From NCBI GenBank assembly GCA_028275075.1, contig JAQCNK010000241.1, positions 1 to 8,239 of the forward strand: a DNA stretch of 8,239 nt, read 5' to 3'. Of this stretch, positions 1 through 6,726 are shown piece by piece. A program made the position numbers and the translations under genes. Position 1 is the first letter of the stretch; each line of letters starts with the position of its first letter. This DNA comes from Haloarcula sp. Lineage in GTDB: Archaea; Halobacteriota; Halobacteria; Halobacteriales; Haloarculaceae. The notes under the pieces were generated by a model. The model was given only the letters and a program-made list of their open reading frames with translations, was not told the origin of the DNA and ran no database searches.

Positions 1-144
1 CGACATAGCTTCCTTCGCAACTGGTTGCGAAGGTTCCGAGGTGTCTCAAAACATCATCTACAAGGCTATCTGAACTTCTTCGGCCTCACCCTCAACACCG
101 ACAACTGGTTCAAGGAAATCTTGGGGACTGACTTCTACAGATGA
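1..144 (+). CDS. IS1595-family (ISH4-like) transposase, C-terminal end only
   Basis: The first 47 codons of the window are open in frame 1 and end in TGA at 142-144. The peptide contains RNWLRRFRGVSKHHLQGYL, which resembles the C-terminal end of the DDE domain of IS1595/ISXO2-type transposases, where an 'RNWL..HRGVSK..L..YL' pattern follows the last catalytic region. The start and the catalytic residues lie outside the window, so I cannot tell whether the element is intact. Its right end should lie in 145-190, but I could not recognise a terminal inverted repeat or target duplication there. Family assignment is from memory of the motif, not from a search. Confidence 0.8.
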   Translation, partial: RHSFLRNWLRRFRGVSKHHLQGYLNFFGLTLNTDNWFKEILGTDFYR

Positions 145-187
145 GCGTACCAAAATTTATTTACCAACAGAGTAGCACGTGAAGGTG

Positions 188-199
188 TATCGTATACTA
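188..199 (+). promoter_or_regulatory. Probable TATA box/promoter for the transporter unit
   Basis: The AT-rich core GTATAC (192-197) is centred about 31 bases before the ATG at 226. That is the spacing expected for an archaeal TATA box with a leaderless or very short-leader transcript. No Shine-Dalgarno sequence is seen before 226, which fits. A second AT-rich run, AAAATTTATTTA (152-163), lies further up and may belong to the insertion-sequence end. Inferred from spacing only. Confidence 0.45.
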
Positions 200-225
200 C
201 CGGAAAATGTGTACCTAGAATACGC

Positions 226-951
226 ATGAACGTACGAAACATCCGTAGAGTGCTACCAAGAAAGCGACTCGTCGTGGCGCTTCTCCTCGCTGGGTTGGTG
301 CTCGGGCCGAGCGTCGCCACCGCGCAGGAGGCGTCGCCGGCTGTCAATCTTGCCGGCACATCGATCACAGTCGACGGCGGCGAAACGAGTAGCGTGACCG
401 CCGAGTACCGGTTCGAGGTCGATGAAGCCGGGAGCGGCGACGCCGCGCTCACGTCGATCAGCGGCACAATCTGGCAACTATCAGACCGCGAAATCGGTGG
501 GATCAGTGTCAGTGTCGACGGCGAGAGCGTCGAGGCCAGCGTGACCGAGAAGCCCCGGCACTACGCCGTCTCAGTGCCCGTTGAGGGCGTGTCCGACGGC
601 GACACTGTCACGGCGACCTTTGAGTACGAGGTTTCCGGGCCGGCCGGAGAGGTTCGGGCTCCGCTATGGGTTCCGCAATACTCCACACCTGGACAGGCCA
701 ACGTCATCGACATCTCGATGTCCCTCCCCGAGGGCACGACGGTCTCGGGGGGCGCTTTCCCGAGTCCGACGACGATTGACGGCAACACCGCGACATACGA
801 ACTCCTACATGTGCCGGGGTTCATCGCAGCAGAGTACGGTGAGTCGGGGACTGGACTGATCACCACTGACACGGTCTACTCGATCGTCGGAGTCGTGGCG
901 ATCATCGGCTTCATCGTCGGTGGACTGGCAATAGACCGCAAAACTGCGTGA
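226..951 (+). CDS. Secreted, C-terminally membrane-anchored protein of unknown function
   Basis: The protein has 241 residues. Residues 1-33 form a Sec-type signal peptide: basic RNIRRVLPRKR, a hydrophobic run, then ATA before Q34 as a likely cleavage site. Residues 35-210 are acidic, Thr/Ser/Val/Gly-rich and predicted to be mostly beta strand, like an extracellular sandwich domain. Residues 215-235 form one transmembrane helix followed by the short tail DRKTA, so the bulk should face outside. I recognise no named domain and see no lipobox. The gene lies 11 bases before the 49-residue membrane protein and the symporter, all on one strand and probably one transcript. A role as an extracellular partner of the symporter, for substrate capture or stabilisation, is inference from position alone. 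The ATG at 226 is chosen because it gives a complete signal peptide and sits about 31 bases after a TATA-like box. Confidence 0.8.
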   Translation: MNVRNIRRVLPRKRLVVALLLAGLVLGPSVATAQEASPAVNLAGTSITVDGGETSSVTAEYRFEVDEAGSGDAALTSISGTIWQLSDREIGGISVSVDGESVEASVTEKPRHYAVSVPVEGVSDGDTVTATFEYEVSGPAGEVRAPLWVPQYSTPGQANVIDISMSLPEGTTVSGGAFPSPTTIDGNTATYELLHVPGFIAAEYGESGTGLITTDTVYSIVGVVAIIGFIVGGLAIDRKTA

Positions 952-962
952 GAGATAGACAG

Positions 963-1112
963 ATGGCTTCACTAATCGGCATGCTCGCACCGTTCGTCGT
1001 CACCGGAATCGTGTTCGTGACGGCGGCGCTGCTGTGGGCACGGCACAAAGGCGAGGAGGTATCGCAGAAGGAAATAGGCAGTGAGGACCTCGAACGTGGA
1101 GGTGGTGCCTGA
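963..1112 (+). CDS. 49-residue single-helix membrane protein, probable symporter accessory subunit
   Basis: ATG at 963 opens a 49-codon frame ending in TGA at 1110-1112, which shares its last base with the symporter ATG (TGATG). The protein starts with a hydrophobic helix (about residues 4-26, LIGMLAPFVVTGIVFVTAALL), then WARHKGEE and a charged, probably cytoplasmic tail. Small one- or two-helix proteins encoded directly before solute:sodium symporters are known, for example YhdT with PanF in E. coli and the small partners of MctP-type carriers. By that analogy it is likely an accessory subunit. The overlap suggests translational coupling, and the symporter's Shine-Dalgarno sequence lies inside the last codons of this gene. 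It has no recognisable domain. Confidence 0.75.
   Translation: MASLIGMLAPFVVTGIVFVTAALLWARHKGEEVSQKEIGSEDLERGGGA
1098..1105 (+). promoter_or_regulatory. Strong Shine-Dalgarno site for the symporter
   Basis: GGAGGTGG lies 6 bases before the ATG at 1112 and matches the CCUCC end of 16S rRNA. It supports 1112 as the symporter start and internal translation initiation within a multi-gene transcript. It is notable because the other genes here have no such site. It falls inside the Gly-rich end of the 49-residue gene. Confidence 0.7.
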
Positions 1113-2587
1113 TGGCGGTCATCGGCACCGTCGGTTGGGGGTTCCTCATTACCCTCGTGCTGTACTTCCTCATAATATTCGCAATCGGACTGTACGGGTA
1201 CCTGAAGACCACAGACGAAGAGGATTTCCTGATTGCCAATCGGGAAATCGGCCCGGCGGTTGGAGCGGCGACGCTCTCGGCGACACAGATGAGCGCCGGG
1301 ACGTTCGTCGGCACCCTTGGGGTTCACTATCTCACGGGAGTGAGCTTCGTCTACATCTGGATCGGACTCTGGCTGGGTTGGTTGGTCTCGCTGGTGTTTG
1401 TCGCACCGCAGATGCGGCGGTTCGGTGAGATCACGGTTCCCGACTTCATCGCGGTCCGATTCAGCGATGACGGGGCCGACGGCGACCGCATGCGGGCGTT
1501 CTCGGCGCTACTGATCGTCATCGCCTACACCGTGTACATCAGCGCTCAGTACACCGGCGCCGGACTGATCTTCCAGTCCATTTTTGGCGTCTCCAACGTA
1601 GTGGGGATGGCGATCATGGTCGCGATCATCATCGCTTACACCGCGTTCGGCGGGATGCGAGCGAGCGCGCTATCGGATTTCGTTCAGATTATTATCATGA
1701 CCGTTGGCGCCATCATCTCCATTCCGATCCTGCTTAGTAACATCGGCGGCGTAAACGAACTCGAACTCATGCTCAGCTCGCTCAACCCAGCGCTGCTGGG
1801 CTGGGCGATGACGCCACTCGAGGTGGGCACCATCGCGCTCGCGTTCGGCTTCGGGATGCTGGGCGCCCCCTACGAGATCGTGCGCATCTACTCGATGCGC
1901 GACGAGCAGACCGTCCGCTACGCCATCGGTACGACGTTGATCTTCCAGATCCTGATCGGGGCTGGTGTCGCTGTCGTCGGGATGAGCATGCGTTTACTCT
2001 ACCCACAACTAACGACGCCGGATCTCGCGAGCGTGATTATGAGCATCGACGTGCTGGGACCGATTCTCGGTGCGCTTGTAATCGGCGCAATCCTGTCGGC
2101 GATGCTGAGCACCGTTGACTCAATCATGATTGTCTCGGCGGGCGCCATCGCCCACGACATCTACGGCGAACTGATCAGCCCCGAAGCAAGCGAGAACCGG
2201 AAGCTCTGGGCCAACCGCATTTCGGTGGTCTTCGTGGGAATCATCCCGTTCTTCCTCGCGTTGTACGGCGAGGCGCTCGGCGGTCTAGTACAGTTCATTG
2301 TCCTACTGCAGTCGGCGATCATCGGGGCGACATTCTCGATGCCGCTACTGTTGGGGCTCCATTGGGACCGCATCAACACGCCGGGGACGTTCGTCGGAAT
2401 GTTGCTCGGCTTTGCCACAGTGCTCGTCTGGCACTTCTCGGTCGACGGCGGGGTCATTACCGGTGTCCTCGCACAGATTGATCCCGTAGTTCCGGGTGTA
2501 ATCATGTGTCTGATCGGGATGATCGGTGGCTCCTACCTCAACCCCGAGCCGACGCAGGAGTCACTCGCACCATTCTTCGACGTGTAA
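1112..2587 (+). CDS. Sodium:solute symporter family (SSS/SSF) permease
   Basis: A 491-residue polytopic membrane protein with roughly 13 hydrophobic segments, the usual size and shape for the SSS family (PutP, PanF, SGLT). Family marks: ATLSATQMSAGTFVG in the first broken helix (53-67), GGMRASALSDFVQ (180-192), and AILSAMLSTVDSIMIVSAG (326-344). In that last segment Ser333/Thr334 align with the Na2-site Ser/Thr pair of PutP and vSGLT. It should couple inward Na+ flow to uptake of a small organic solute. Substrate cannot be deduced; the following epimerase-like gene and the nearby peptidase make an organic acid, amino-acid derivative or small peptide plausible. It is coupled to the 49-residue gene by a one-base overlap and a strong Shine-Dalgarno site, and is followed 24 bases later by the enolase-superfamily gene. 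It appears intact. Confidence 0.93.
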   Translation: MAVIGTVGWGFLITLVLYFLIIFAIGLYGYLKTTDEEDFLIANREIGPAVGAATLSATQMSAGTFVGTLGVHYLTGVSFVYIWIGLWLGWLVSLVFVAPQMRRFGEITVPDFIAVRFSDDGADGDRMRAFSALLIVIAYTVYISAQYTGAGLIFQSIFGVSNVVGMAIMVAIIIAYTAFGGMRASALSDFVQIIIMTVGAIISIPILLSNIGGVNELELMLSSLNPALLGWAMTPLEVGTIALAFGFGMLGAPYEIVRIYSMRDEQTVRYAIGTTLIFQILIGAGVAVVGMSMRLLYPQLTTPDLASVIMSIDVLGPILGALVIGAILSAMLSTVDSIMIVSAGAIAHDIYGELISPEASENRKLWANRISVVFVGIIPFFLALYGEALGGLVQFIVLLQSAIIGATFSMPLLLGLHWDRINTPGTFVGMLLGFATVLVWHFSVDGGVITGVLAQIDPVVPGVIMCLIGMIGGSYLNPEPTQESLAPFFDV

Positions 2588-2611
2588 GCGACCCTCGCTA
2601 TCCCTTCTCTC

Positions 2612-3727
2612 ATGCAGCCAATCACCACTATCGACGTCGAGACGCGCACGCTCCCGCTTTCGGAGTCATTTCCGACTAGCTACGGCGATCTACCGACCGA
2701 TCACTGCTACGTCCGCGTGCGCGATGGTGAGTTCGTGGGCTACGGTGAAGGCGCCGCCCTGCGGACGTTCACCGGCGAGACGGCCGCAACCATGAGCGTC
2801 GCTGCCGGTGACCACTACGCGCCGGCGGTCGTCGACGAGACGCCTGACGCTGCGCTCCGAGCGCTCGCTGTAGCGCGCGAGCACCTTCCGGGTCACCCCA
2901 GTGCCGCTGTCGCCATCGAGGCGGCCGTATTCGACCTCAAGGCCCGTCGGCTCGGGGTGCCGCTGCGTGACTTGTTGGGGCCGACCCGGCGGACGACGGT
3001 ACCGACGGTCAGCGTCGTCGGTGGCGTGCCTCCCACGGAGGCGGCCGACCGCGTCAAAGCCGCCCTCAGAGACGGCTACACGCGGTTCAAGCTGAAAGCC
3101 AACGGCGACCCGGCAACAGACGCTGTACGCATCAACGCGGTCACGGAGGTGCTCGCAACGAACGGCAACCCCGACCAACTCTCGGTCCGGATCGACGCCA
3201 ATACAGGCTGGGAGACCGCCGAGCGCGCCATGCGCGCTCTCAAGGATATCGATCGACCCGAATACGTAGAGTACGTCGAACAGCCGGTCGCCCCGGACGC
3301 GATCGCCGACCTGCGACACCTGCGTCGGGAGTGCGGACTTCCGGTGTTCGCCGACGAGTCGATCCACGACCTCGGCGACGTGTACGAACTCCTCGCCGAG
3401 CCGGCAGCCGTCTCGGGGGTCTGTCTGAAACTAGCGAAAACCGGCTCGCTTCGGGAGTGGACAACCATGGCCGAACTCGCGGCCGACACCGGCCGCCAGG
3501 TGACCCCGATTAGCGCGTTCGATACGTCGCTGGGCACAGCGATGACGCTACACCTCTGTGCGACCGTACCCCGACTATCGGCGGGCGCAGAGCTGATACC
3601 GGATATGGTCAGCGAGGACCCAGCAGTCGACTCAATCGACATCGGTCCAGAGGCAACCGCCCCAGACGGCCCGGGTGTCGGTGTCGACCTTCCCGACTCG
3701 CTGTTCGACAACGGCGATATCAGATAG
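2612..3727 (+). CDS. Enolase-superfamily enzyme, muconate cycloisomerase/dipeptide epimerase-like
   Basis: 371 residues, normal for the mandelate racemase/muconate lactonising enzyme group. An N-terminal capping domain (about 1-125) precedes the barrel. The barrel motifs are in order: KLK (160-162, catalytic Lys162), Mg ligands Asp195 in RIDANTGW, Glu223 in YVEQPV and Asp248 in FADES, then Lys273 in CLKLAK as the opposite acid/base. A Lys on both the second and sixth strands is the hallmark of the MLE subgroup, which holds L-Ala-D/L-Glu epimerases, o-succinylbenzoate synthases, N-succinylamino acid racemases and cycloisomerases. The specificity segment reads SAFDTSLGTA (301-310). With a symporter upstream and a peptidase nearby, racemisation of a dipeptide or N-acyl amino acid is a reasonable guess, but a sugar or organic acid substrate is not excluded. 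It probably shares the symporter transcript. Its last 8 bases overlap the convergent amidohydrolase remnant. Confidence 0.9.
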   Translation: MQPITTIDVETRTLPLSESFPTSYGDLPTDHCYVRVRDGEFVGYGEGAALRTFTGETAATMSVAAGDHYAPAVVDETPDAALRALAVAREHLPGHPSAAVAIEAAVFDLKARRLGVPLRDLLGPTRRTTVPTVSVVGGVPPTEAADRVKAALRDGYTRFKLKANGDPATDAVRINAVTEVLATNGNPDQLSVRIDANTGWETAERAMRALKDIDRPEYVEYVEQPVAPDAIADLRHLRRECGLPVFADESIHDLGDVYELLAEPAAVSGVCLKLAKTGSLREWTTMAELAADTGRQVTPISAFDTSLGTAMTLHLCATVPRLSAGAELIPDMVSEDPAVDSIDIGPEATAPDGPGVGVDLPDSLFDNGDIR

Positions 3728-4043
3728 CGCGATTGTTGCCTTTCACGACTGTCAGCGGATCGGCGAGCGTCGCGATATTTCCTGTCGGGTCCTCACGGAC
3801 GACCGTCATGTCGCCGTACGCGCCTGAGTCAAGAATTCCGCCGCGAGTGACGCGCGATGTCCGCGCGGCCTCGCTCGTGATCGCACGGACTGCCGTCTCT
3901 GGGTTCGTGCCCCGGTCAACAAGATGGGCCGTCTCGTCGGTGATGTTCCCGTGAATGCTGTCGGTACAAGGTGCGCCGGGGTGTCGGTCACGGATTTCCA
4001 CTCCCAGCTTTCCTGCGCGCTTGAGCGCATGTGGGCGCGTCAT
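3720..4043 (-). pseudogene. C-terminal remnant of a metal-dependent amidohydrolase
   Basis: The 107-codon reading frame matches the last quarter of imidazolonepropionase-like amidohydrolases. It has TDSIHGNITDE (27-37), where the Asp of TDS corresponds to the usual last metal-ligand Asp of the barrel. It continues with RGTNPETAVRAITSEAA, the GGILDSGAYGDMTVV stretch typical of 'G.L..G..AD.vv', and the closing DPLTVVKGN. Such enzymes are about 400 residues long and need N-terminal HxH and central Lys/His ligands, which are absent here. The segment KLGVEIRDRHPGAPCTDS also looks distorted compared with the usual 'GV.IalGTDS'. Another minus-strand frame just upstream (about 4045-4075) reads IEGCDIVAIRDDA and may be further decayed coding sequence. 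A functional product is unlikely. It could once have hydrolysed a cyclic amide, acyl amino acid or dipeptide. Confidence 0.62.
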
Positions 4044-4133
4044 CCCGGATGGCGACGATGTCGCAGCCCTCGATTCACACGACGAATCTGTCCTCGGTCT
4101 CCCGCTCGGAGTGGTACACTACATTCGTGTAAA

Positions 4134-4144
4134 CATACTGTATG
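4134..4144. promoter_or_regulatory. Short palindrome CATACTGTATG, possible operator
   Basis: A perfect 5-1-5 palindrome lies about 15 bases before the TATA-like box of the peptidase gene. That is where archaeal activators often bind. A palindrome this short can arise by chance, so this is only a candidate. Confidence 0.25.
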
Positions 4145-4157
4145 AATTCTGCTGGTG

Positions 4158-4170
4158 GGCAAATAACTAT
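4158..4170 (+). promoter_or_regulatory. TATA-like box of the M28-family peptidase
   Basis: GGCAAATAACTAT ends about 26 bases before the ATG at 4196, the placement expected for a leaderless or nearly leaderless haloarchaeal transcript. Only a weak AGG precedes the start codon, which agrees with leaderless initiation and with 4196 as the start. Confidence 0.45.
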
Positions 4171-4195
4171 GCCTCCGTCGGTCTAGCCCCAGGAC

Positions 4196-5917
4196 ATGCT
4201 CGAACCGGTCGACAGAGAAACTGAGGAGGTACTCCGCGATCGCGTCGATGCCGCCGAACTGGAACGCCATGTCAACGCGTTCGACGGCACCGAACGAATC
4301 TCCGGCACCGACGACGAGTGGGAAGCAAGCGAGTACGTCGTCGAGACTCTGGAAGAGTACGGTTGCGAAGCCGAATTGTTAGAGTTCGAGGGCTACATCA
4401 GCGTCCCCGAAGACGCCTGCGTCGACGTGACGACACCGACATTCCGGACCTTCGAGGAGGCGATAACCACCTCGTTCGGCGCTAGCGCGCCCCCAAGCGG
4501 CGTCTCTGGCGAGGTCATACGTGTCGACGATGTGGCCGAGGAGACTGTCGCCACTGCGGATCTTGAGGGAAAGATCGCGTTCACCACCGGCCTTCCTACT
4601 CCGGAACCGATTCAACTCTTAGAGGAGGCCGGCGCCGACGCGGTGGTCTACCAGTCCTTGAATCCCGACCATCTCCACGAGATGATTGTCACCCCCGTCT
4701 GGGGGACGCCAACAATCGGCGACGAGTCAGAGTTCCCGGACGTGCCGGTAGCACAGATTACTCACGACGCTGGCGACTGGCTCCGCGCGCGCTGTAGCGA
4801 GGGGCCGGTCGAGGCGACGGTCACGACACAGGTGACGACCGAAATTACGACGCTCCCCTGCCCAGTCGGCCGGATCGAGGGAACTGAGAGTGACCGCTAC
4901 ATGCTCGTCGGCAACCACGTTGACTCTTGGTATGAGGGAATCACCGACAACGCGACGGCGATGGCAGCGACTCTGGAGTTGGCCCGCATCTTCGCCGAGA
5001 ACCCACCGGACCGCGGGCTAGTGTTCGGCTTCTGGCCCGCCCACTCGACAGGGCGCTACGCCGGAAGCACATGGTGGGCCGATCAGGAGTGGCTTGACCT
5101 CCGGGAGAACGGCGTAGCGTACTACCACCTCGACCTGAACGGCCTGAAGGGCGCCGATGGCCTTTGGCATCAGGAGATGGCCGAACTTAGCGACGAACAC
5201 CTCGATGTCCTCAAGACGGCCGGAGATCTACCGATGCTCGAAACCGCGGACGCGGGCTTCCTCGGCTCTGACCGACCAGCGCGCAACTCCGACCAGTCGT
5301 TCTGGGGCGCCGGTCTCACGTCGCTGCTCTCGGGCGCGAGGATGCAGCCAGGTGGCGAGGGCGGGCCCATCGGCGGTGGCTGGTGGTGGCACACACCCGC
5401 AGACACCCGCGATAAGGTCGACGTCGATGTGCTGGCCGAGGAGACTCGGATTGCGGTCACACTCGCCAGCCGAATTTGTGACTCGCCGATACTCCCCCAT
5501 GACTTCCGCTCGACGGCGGTCGACTTTCGTGAGCAGATTGCCGAGATTGAGGCCGAGACCGGTCGTTCGTTCGACGCGGTCCACGAGGACCTCGACGCGC
5601 TGGAGGAGGCACTAGAAAAAGCCTACAACGTGATTGAGGAGATCGACGGCTCCGGCCCTGCGGCGGCCGCTGAGGACCTACAGGTCGAACTCGGCAACGA
5701 ACTGGTTCCGGCGCTCTACATGAGTCGCCGGGACTATGACCAGGAGCCGGCGCTTCCCCACGAGCCACTGCCGGAACTCTGGGATGTCGCAAGCATCGAG
5801 GGCACGGAGCGAACAGAACTGTTCGCCGAGACCACCCTCACTCGCGAGGTCACGCGACTTCGTCACCGTCTCCAGAACGCACAGGCGGCCGTGGAACGCT
5901 TCCTCAAGGAGAACTGA
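4196..5917 (+). CDS. M28-family (Zn-peptidase fold) hydrolase with PA domain, variant active site
   Basis: 573 acidic residues without a signal peptide, so probably cytoplasmic. Residues 20-70 (ERISGTDDEWEASEYVVETL) are the usual M28 entry helix. Residues about 100-205 form a protease-associated domain (DLEGKIAFTTG, EEAGADAVVYQS, VPVAQI). The catalytic domain follows: GNHVDSW (His241, Asp243), ITDNATA (Asp251), YHLDLNG (Asp313) and WWWHTPADT (His399), which fit four of the metal ligands and the catalytic Asp. The Glu-Glu motif normally found in 'W..EE.GL.GS' reads WPAHSTGRYAGSTWWA (280-295), with His283 there instead. I recall similar 'GHS.GRY.GSTWYAD' variants in other M28-like proteins, so this may be a subfamily rather than a mutation. 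Residues 440-573 are helical, as in a dimerisation tail. It may hydrolyse peptides or amides, with altered metal chemistry; substrate unknown. It stands alone, with its own promoter, convergent with the dehydrogenase. Confidence 0.88.
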   Translation: MLEPVDRETEEVLRDRVDAAELERHVNAFDGTERISGTDDEWEASEYVVETLEEYGCEAELLEFEGYISVPEDACVDVTTPTFRTFEEAITTSFGASAPPSGVSGEVIRVDDVAEETVATADLEGKIAFTTGLPTPEPIQLLEEAGADAVVYQSLNPDHLHEMIVTPVWGTPTIGDESEFPDVPVAQITHDAGDWLRARCSEGPVEATVTTQVTTEITTLPCPVGRIEGTESDRYMLVGNHVDSWYEGITDNATAMAATLELARIFAENPPDRGLVFGFWPAHSTGRYAGSTWWADQEWLDLRENGVAYYHLDLNGLKGADGLWHQEMAELSDEHLDVLKTAGDLPMLETADAGFLGSDRPARNSDQSFWGAGLTSLLSGARMQPGGEGGPIGGGWWWHTPADTRDKVDVDVLAEETRIAVTLASRICDSPILPHDFRSTAVDFREQIAEIEAETGRSFDAVHEDLDALEEALEKAYNVIEEIDGSGPAAAAEDLQVELGNELVPALYMSRRDYDQEPALPHEPLPELWDVASIEGTERTELFAETTLTREVTRLRHRLQNAQAAVERFLKEN

Positions 5918-5935
5918 CGCCGCCCGAGTTACCTC

Positions 5936-6660
5936 TCAAACCAGTGATGCGCCGCCGTCGGCGTCGACGACGGCACCGGTTATATAACTCGCACGCTCCG
6001 AATAAAGAAAGGCAATCAGTTCAGCGGCTTCACGGGCGGTTCCAAGCCGTTCCAGCGGCAGGTCGTCGGTGAACGCCTTGATACCCTGCTCGGTCCAGAG
6101 CCCGGAGTCGGTGGTCAGCGGCGTGTCCACAGCCCCGGGACGACGCAGTTCACCCGGACGGCGGGGCTGAGCTGTTTGGCCAGTCCCTTAGTGAGACCGA
6201 ACACCCCGGCCTTGGAGGCGGAATAGTGGATGCCGTCACTAGCCGACCTCTGCTTACCCGCGTTCGAGGAGACGTTCAGGATAGCGCCGCGCCCGCGCTC
6301 GTACATCTGTGGACCCGCCGCATGGACGAGGTTGTACTGGCCGGTGAGATCCACGTTGAGCAGCTCATGCCAGTCCTCGGGCTCAAGATCGCCAATCCAC
6401 ACCGACCGCGAGATGGCCGCGTTGTTGACAAGCGCGACGATATCGGCCATCCCCTCCACCTCGGCGACGATTTCGCTGACGCGCTCGTGGTCGCGCACGT
6501 CCGCGACGTATCCCTCGACGTCATCGAACTCCGCGGCGACTTCGATGCTAGCATCGTCGATGTCGACGCCGACTACGAGGTCGTAGCGCTCCCGGAACAG
6601 GTCGACCGTGGCGCGTCCGATACCGCTGGCGGCGCCCGTTACGATGGCTGCGTCTGTCAT
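5936..6660 (-). pseudogene. Short-chain dehydrogenase/reductase broken by a one-base frameshift
   Basis: Reading leftward from ATG at 6658-6660, the protein has the classical SDR marks: VTGAASGIGRA (7-17, dinucleotide-binding glycine motif), Asp33 at the end of the second strand (suggesting NAD rather than NADP), Asp54 in ADVRD, NNAA (79-82), Asn102, Ser131/132, and YSASK (146-150, catalytic Tyr and Lys). After VPG (174-176) the frame runs into LWTRR and a stop at 6115-6117. Adding one base to the four-C run at 6133-6136 restores VPGAVDTPLTTDSGLW and the normal tail GAVVDADGGASLV, ending at 5936. The repaired protein would be 241 residues, normal for an SDR oxidising or reducing an alcohol/ketone. 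As read, it lacks the C-terminal quarter and is probably inactive. The frameshift may be real decay or a sequencing error. It lies 66 bases after the F420-type oxidoreductase and is probably cotranscribed. Confidence 0.85.
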
Positions 6661-6726
6661 AGGTCGGAGTCAGCTGCGGAGGAATTACGTATTCCCCTGG
6701 CGGTCAGCCTCGTCGGCGACGGCTCA

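Larger units (their letters stand above)
4044..4195. other. Intergenic region: possible amidohydrolase debris and peptidase promoter
   Basis: This stretch separates the amidohydrolase remnant from the peptidase gene. The left part may hold decayed coding sequence of the same amidohydrolase in a shifted frame. The right part turns AT-rich and contains a short palindrome and a TATA-like box. No RNA gene or open frame of its own is recognised. Confidence 0.5.

Noticed and set aside
162..172. The 11-base sequence TACCAACAGAG, repeated at 7860-7870
   Set aside because: Tempting as a duplication at the island ends, but the second copy lies inside codons of the peptidase stump and away from the element junction; a match this short could be chance.
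2690..3711. Long antisense open frames (225 and 211 codons) opposite the epimerase-like gene
   Set aside because: Both are shadows of a high-GC gene with complete catalytic motifs; their products are Arg/Ser-rich with no domain, unlike the acidic proteins around.
5918..5935. Possible terminator between the convergent peptidase and dehydrogenase
   Set aside because: The gap is only 18 bases and contains neither a stem-loop nor a T-run.
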